A stretch of DNA of 64,000 nucleotides from assembly GCA_905235325.1 (NCBI GenBank), contig CAJOLE010000001.1, positions 31,364 through 95,363 of the forward strand, read 5' to 3'. The notes beneath the pieces are model-generated. The model saw nothing but the letters and a program-made list of their open reading frames with translations. It had not been told where the DNA came from and did no database searches. How positions within the stretch are numbered: position 1 is the stretch's first letter; every line of letters starts with the position of its first letter. The position numbers and the translations under genes were made by a program. This stretch comes from an uncultured Prevotella sp. GTDB taxonomy: Bacteria; Bacteroidota; Bacteroidia; Bacteroidales; Bacteroidaceae. Of the stretch, positions 59,949 through 64,000 are shown piece after piece.

Positions 59949-61010
59949 ATGGATAGCGAAGAGCTGATACTTAGCGACCAGGAACTGGACGAAGACGACC
60001 AGCAGCTCTACGAGCACTTCCGCTTAGAGGTGGACCGTGGGCAAGAGCCGCTGCGCATTGACAAGTTCCTGACTGAGCACATGCAGCACTCCACGCGCAA
60101 CCGCATTCAGCAGGCTGCCGAGGCGGGTTTCATCCACGTCAACGACCGCCCTGTGAAGAGTAACTACAAGGTGCGGCCGGGCGACGTTATCACACTGATG
60201 CTCGACCGCCCGCACTACGACACCACTATCGAACCTGAGGACCTGCCCTTGGATGTCGTCTATGAGGACGGCCAACTGATGGTCGTCAACAAGCCCGCCG
60301 GACTGGTTGTGCATCCCGGCGTCGGCAACTTCCACGGCACGCTGGTCAACGCCATTGCCTGGCACCTGCGCGAACTGCCCACTTACGACCCCAACGACCC
60401 CTCGGTGGGACTCGTCCACCGCATCGACAAGGACACAAGCGGACTGCTCGTCGTCGCCAAGACACCCGAGGCGAAGACGCACCTCGGCAGGCAGTTCTTC
60501 GACCACGACACCCATCGCTCATACAACGCACTGGTCTGGGGGCACTTCACTGAAGATGAGGGCCGCATTGAGGGCAACATCGGCCGGGACCCGCGCGACC
60601 GCCAGCGCATGGCTGTCTTTCCCACCGATTCCGACACGGGCAAGCCCGCCATAACTCACTGGCGCGTCATGGAGCGCTTCGGCTACACTACGCTCGTGGA
60701 GTGCCGTTTGGAGACGGGGCGCACCCACCAGATACGTGCCCACATGAAGCACATCGGCCATCCGCTGTTCTGCGACGAGCGCTACGGCGGTACAGAGATC
60801 CTGCGCGGCGAGCGGTCGTCCACCTACAAGGCGTTCATCCAGAACTGCTTCCGGCTGTGTCCGCGTCAGGTGCTACACGCCCGGACGCTCGGCTTCGTCC
60901 ATCCTGCGACGGGCCGGCAGATGGACTTTACCTCGGACTGGCCCGAGGATATGGCCGCCGTCATCGACAAATGGCGGAATTATTTCCGTAACACTGAAAC
61001 AACGAAATAA
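59949..61010 (+). CDS. RluA/RluD-family pseudouridine synthase
   Basis: S4 domain; VGLVHRIDKDTSGLLVVAKTPEA; RLETGRTHQIRAHM. Confidence 0.96.
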   Translation: MDSEELILSDQELDEDDQQLYEHFRLEVDRGQEPLRIDKFLTEHMQHSTRNRIQQAAEAGFIHVNDRPVKSNYKVRPGDVITLMLDRPHYDTTIEPEDLPLDVVYEDGQLMVVNKPAGLVVHPGVGNFHGTLVNAIAWHLRELPTYDPNDPSVGLVHRIDKDTSGLLVVAKTPEAKTHLGRQFFDHDTHRSYNALVWGHFTEDEGRIEGNIGRDPRDRQRMAVFPTDSDTGKPAITHWRVMERFGYTTLVECRLETGRTHQIRAHMKHIGHPLFCDERYGGTEILRGERSSTYKAFIQNCFRLCPRQVLHARTLGFVHPATGRQMDFTSDWPEDMAAVIDKWRNYFRNTETTK

Positions 61011-61025
61011 CAAAACACATATAAA

Positions 61026-62018
61026 ATGAAGAATCTGAAACGCAACATTGCCATCGTCTGCGGTGGCGACTCCTCCGAGCACGACGTCTCGCTGCGCTCG
61101 GCGCAGGGACTTTACTCCTTTTTCGATAAGGAACGTTATAACGTTTACATCGTCGACATCAAGGGACAAGACTGGCACGTAGAACTGCACGACGGCACGA
61201 CGGCACGCATCGACCGCAACGACTTCTCCTTCGTGGAGGACGGGAAGGCCTGCCTCTTCGACTATGCCTACATTACCATACACGGCACACCTGGCGAGAA
61301 CGGCCTGCTCCAGGGATACTTCGACCTCATCGGCCTGCCCTACAGCACCAGTGGCGTGCTGGTCGAGGCCATGACCTTCGACAAGTTCGTGCTCAACCAG
61401 TATCTGCGCGGCTACGGCATCAGCGTGGCTGAGTCACTGCTCATACGTAAGGGCTACGAGGAGCTGGCCAGCGACGAAGAGGTTGAGCGCCAGATAGGGA
61501 TGCCCTGCTTCGTGAAGCCCGCCGCCGACGGCTCCAGCTTCGGCGTTACCAAAGTGAAGAACGTCGACCAGCTGGCCCCGGCCATCCGCAAGGCCATGAT
61601 GGAGAGTCCGGAGGTTATGGTAGAGTCGTTTCTTGAGGGCACCGAGATTACGCAGGGCTGCTACAAGACCCGCGAGAAGAGCGTCCTGCTGCCCATCACC
61701 GAGGTGGTCACGTCGAACGAGTTCTTCGACTACGATGCCAAGTATAACGGTCAGGTCGAGGAGATTACACCGGCCCGCATCAGTGCAGAGCTGGCCGAGC
61801 GCGTCGGCAAGATTACCAGCCACATCTACGACATCCTCCACTGCAACGGCATCATCCGCATCGACTACATCGTCTCGCCCCAGGGAAAGATCAGTATGCT
61901 CGAGGTGAACACCACGCCGGGCATGACCGCCACCAGCTTTATTCCTCAGCAGGTGCGTGCCGCCGGGCTGTCGATGGCTGACGTGCTGACTGACATTGTT
62001 GAAAACCAATTTGTATGA
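61026..62018 (+). CDS. ddl: D-alanine--D-alanine ligase
   Basis: VCGGDSSEHDVSLRSAQG; HGTPGENGLLQGYFDLIGLPY; EVNTTPGMTATSFIPQQ. Confidence 0.95.
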   Translation: MKNLKRNIAIVCGGDSSEHDVSLRSAQGLYSFFDKERYNVYIVDIKGQDWHVELHDGTTARIDRNDFSFVEDGKACLFDYAYITIHGTPGENGLLQGYFDLIGLPYSTSGVLVEAMTFDKFVLNQYLRGYGISVAESLLIRKGYEELASDEEVERQIGMPCFVKPAADGSSFGVTKVKNVDQLAPAIRKAMMESPEVMVESFLEGTEITQGCYKTREKSVLLPITEVVTSNEFFDYDAKYNGQVEEITPARISAELAERVGKITSHIYDILHCNGIIRIDYIVSPQGKISMLEVNTTPGMTATSFIPQQVRAAGLSMADVLTDIVENQFV

Positions 62019-63151
62019 GTGAGTTCGACGAGATACGGCCTTACGAGCCGGAGGAGATGAGGCAGGCCTTCGACGACCTGATTAACGACCGCCAGTTCAA
62101 CGTCGTCATGAAGGGCTTTGCCCCGTGGCTGCCGAAGTCGGTACGTAACGGACTGCTGCGGCTGGCCTTCACAGGCGTGAAGACCCCGCTCGACTTCCAG
62201 AAGCGTTTCATGAAGCCTGTGGTGAAGTACATCATCCGCAAGCATACCGACGGCTGCTCTTTCGACGATGCCCTGCTTCCGCAGGACAAGTCGCTGCGCT
62301 ACACCTTCGTCTCAAACCACCGCGACATCGTCCTCGACTCGGCCTTTCTTGACGTAATGCTCGTCGATAAGGATTATCCCACCACCGTCGAGATAGGCAT
62401 CGGCGACAACTTGCTCATCTATCCGTGGATCAAGCGGCTGGTGCGCATGAACAAGGCTTTTACCGTGCGCCGCGGCCTCTCGCTGCGCGAGACGCTTGCC
62501 GCCTCACAGCTGATGAGCCGCTACATACACTACGCTGTCACCCAAAAGCACGAGAATATTTGGATAGCCCAACGGGAGGGCCGTGCCAAGGACAGCGACG
62601 ACCGCACCCAGGAAGCCGTCCTGAAGATGCTCGCCATGGGTGGGCTTTTAAATGATTTGAACATTGTCCCGCTGACCATCAGCTATGAGTACGACCCCTG
62701 TGACTACCTCAAGGCGCAGGAGATGCAGCAGAAGCGCGACAACCCCACATTCAAGAAAAGCCGTCAGGACGACCTCGACAACATGCGTACCGGCATCTTC
62801 GGCTACAAGGGCCGCGTCACCTATCGGGCCGCCGCTCCCGTGAACACGTGGATTGCCGACCTTGACAGCCTCCCCCGACAGGATTTCTTTGCGCATCTGG
62901 CACACCGCATGGACCGTGAACTGCACCGGGGCTACGAACTCTACCCTTGCAACTACATCGCTGCCGACCGCCTTGACGGCGGTCGTGAGCGTGCCGCTCA
63001 CTATACGGCTGACGACGAGCAGCGCTTTGCCCGCTACCTCGACGGCCAGTTGGCCAAGGTTTCTATTGCAGACCCTGACCTGCCCTTCCTTCGTGAGCGT
63101 ATACTGACAATGTATGCCAACCCCTTGAGAAACCATCTGGCTGCCTTATGA
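62015..63151 (+). CDS. Glycerol-3-phosphate acyltransferase-like (PlsC domain) protein
   Basis: FVSNHRDIVLDSAFL (H-x4-D); IWIAQREGRAKDSDDRTQEAV; overlaps ddl (ATGA). Confidence 0.85.
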   Translation: MSEFDEIRPYEPEEMRQAFDDLINDRQFNVVMKGFAPWLPKSVRNGLLRLAFTGVKTPLDFQKRFMKPVVKYIIRKHTDGCSFDDALLPQDKSLRYTFVSNHRDIVLDSAFLDVMLVDKDYPTTVEIGIGDNLLIYPWIKRLVRMNKAFTVRRGLSLRETLAASQLMSRYIHYAVTQKHENIWIAQREGRAKDSDDRTQEAVLKMLAMGGLLNDLNIVPLTISYEYDPCDYLKAQEMQQKRDNPTFKKSRQDDLDNMRTGIFGYKGRVTYRAAAPVNTWIADLDSLPRQDFFAHLAHRMDRELHRGYELYPCNYIAADRLDGGRERAAHYTADDEQRFARYLDGQLAKVSIADPDLPFLRERILTMYANPLRNHLAAL

Positions 63152-63828
63152 GAAAATTGCTGGTGAGTGTTCATATTGCTCTCTTAGTGCTGCTTGCCGC
63201 TTGCGAGCAGGAAATCTACGAGAAAGGCGACGGCCAACTGTCATATATGCGCGCCGATTTCGTCGAGGCTTTTGTCAATGCCGACAAGCAGGTAAACCGC
63301 GTGGTGACCGATAACGACGACGAACTGACGCTTGCCACACCCTATTCGGCCGACTGGATTAGTCGGCCCGACACCACCTACCGCGCAGTCCTATATTATA
63401 ATAAGGTGGACAGCCGGGCAGAGCTGTTGGGGCTTGGGCGTGTCACGACGCTTAGCCTGCGTCGTGATTCGAGTGCCGTCAGCAAATGGAATCCCGACCC
63501 GATTGGCATGGAGACCGCCTGGGTCGGCCATAATCTCCGCTATCTTAACTTAGGACTGGTCCTGAAGATCGGAGCCACCGACAAGGACGCCACGCCGCAG
63601 TCCGTGAGTATGCTTCACGGTGGAATTACAGTCAATGCCGACAGCACGCAAACCCTCCGGCTGTTGTTCAACCACCAGCAAGGCGATGTCCCCGAATACT
63701 ATTCCCAGCGTGCCTACGTCAGCGTGCCACTCAGTGGCCTGACCGTTGACTCGGTTCGTCTCACCGTCGTCACCTATGACGGCACTGTCGTCCGCACCTT
63801 TCCCATCCAGAAGAAGAGCGACTATTGA
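63148..63828 (+). CDS. NigD-like lipoprotein
   Basis: Lipobox LLAAC; NigD-like architecture (YMRADFVEAFVNADKQV; C-terminal TVVTYDGTVVRTFPI). Confidence 0.75.
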   Translation: MRKLLVSVHIALLVLLAACEQEIYEKGDGQLSYMRADFVEAFVNADKQVNRVVTDNDDELTLATPYSADWISRPDTTYRAVLYYNKVDSRAELLGLGRVTTLSLRRDSSAVSKWNPDPIGMETAWVGHNLRYLNLGLVLKIGATDKDATPQSVSMLHGGITVNADSTQTLRLLFNHQQGDVPEYYSQRAYVSVPLSGLTVDSVRLTVVTYDGTVVRTFPIQKKSDY

Positions 63829-63944
63829 CCCGTCACCAACAGTGCGACGCCACAAGTAAACTATTCTGGTGCGGAGTAAATTACTCAACTTTCGCAAGTT
63901 CAATAATAATGTTCGCACGCACGAGCGCAGGTGTGAAAAGTTTA

Positions 63945-63970
63945 AAAGTGCCTACACTGCCTACACTTGG
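63945..63970 (+). repeat. Possible fragment or start of another composite element (two 9-nt units)
   Basis: AAAGTGCCTACACTGCCTACACTTGG at the right edge; too short to confirm. Confidence 0.4.
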
Positions 63971-64000
63971 CCGTAACTGACAGGCTGTCAAAGGGTTTCT

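Overview
The window is a GC-rich Bacteroidales chromosome segment, probably Prevotella-like. The lineage is inferred from recurrent TAnnTTTG promoter -7 boxes, a DUF4271-hemD-rnpA-yidD block, an S46 peptidase, NigD-like and DUF3332 proteins, and a PL11 lyase. I support about 50 protein-coding genes, including two short ones missing from the ORF track (rpmH and a 51-aa membrane protein). There is one clear TPP riboswitch upstream of a TonB receptor and a PnuC-like transporter. I saw no tRNA, rRNA, CRISPR array or transposase. The strongest unexplained signal is a composite intergenic repeat of about 300-375 bp. It occurs four times (about 3146-3463, 25631-25945, 33074-33448 and 50313-50612), with a possible fragment at the right window edge (about 63945-63970). 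Each full copy combines (i) tandem 21-nt AAAACCCGCCGCCTTTTNNGC units, (ii) tandem 12-nt AGGTGTAGGTTC units, (iii) a TATATA(G/A)TTGT block, and (iv) a long hairpin whose arms are three 9-nt CCTACACTT-type units. The same CCTACAC/GTGTAGG core occurs in modules (ii) and (iv). The element occurs in both orientations and always lies upstream of at least one gene. Other observations include a 48-bp periodic repeat gene, a decayed M64 peptidase fragment, a frameshift-free prfB, tandem SNF-type transporters, an AT-rich orphan ATPase with a duplicated promoter, and GTGAAAA-type microrepeats in three gaps. All functional statements rest on reading the sequence and family recognition; no searches were run.
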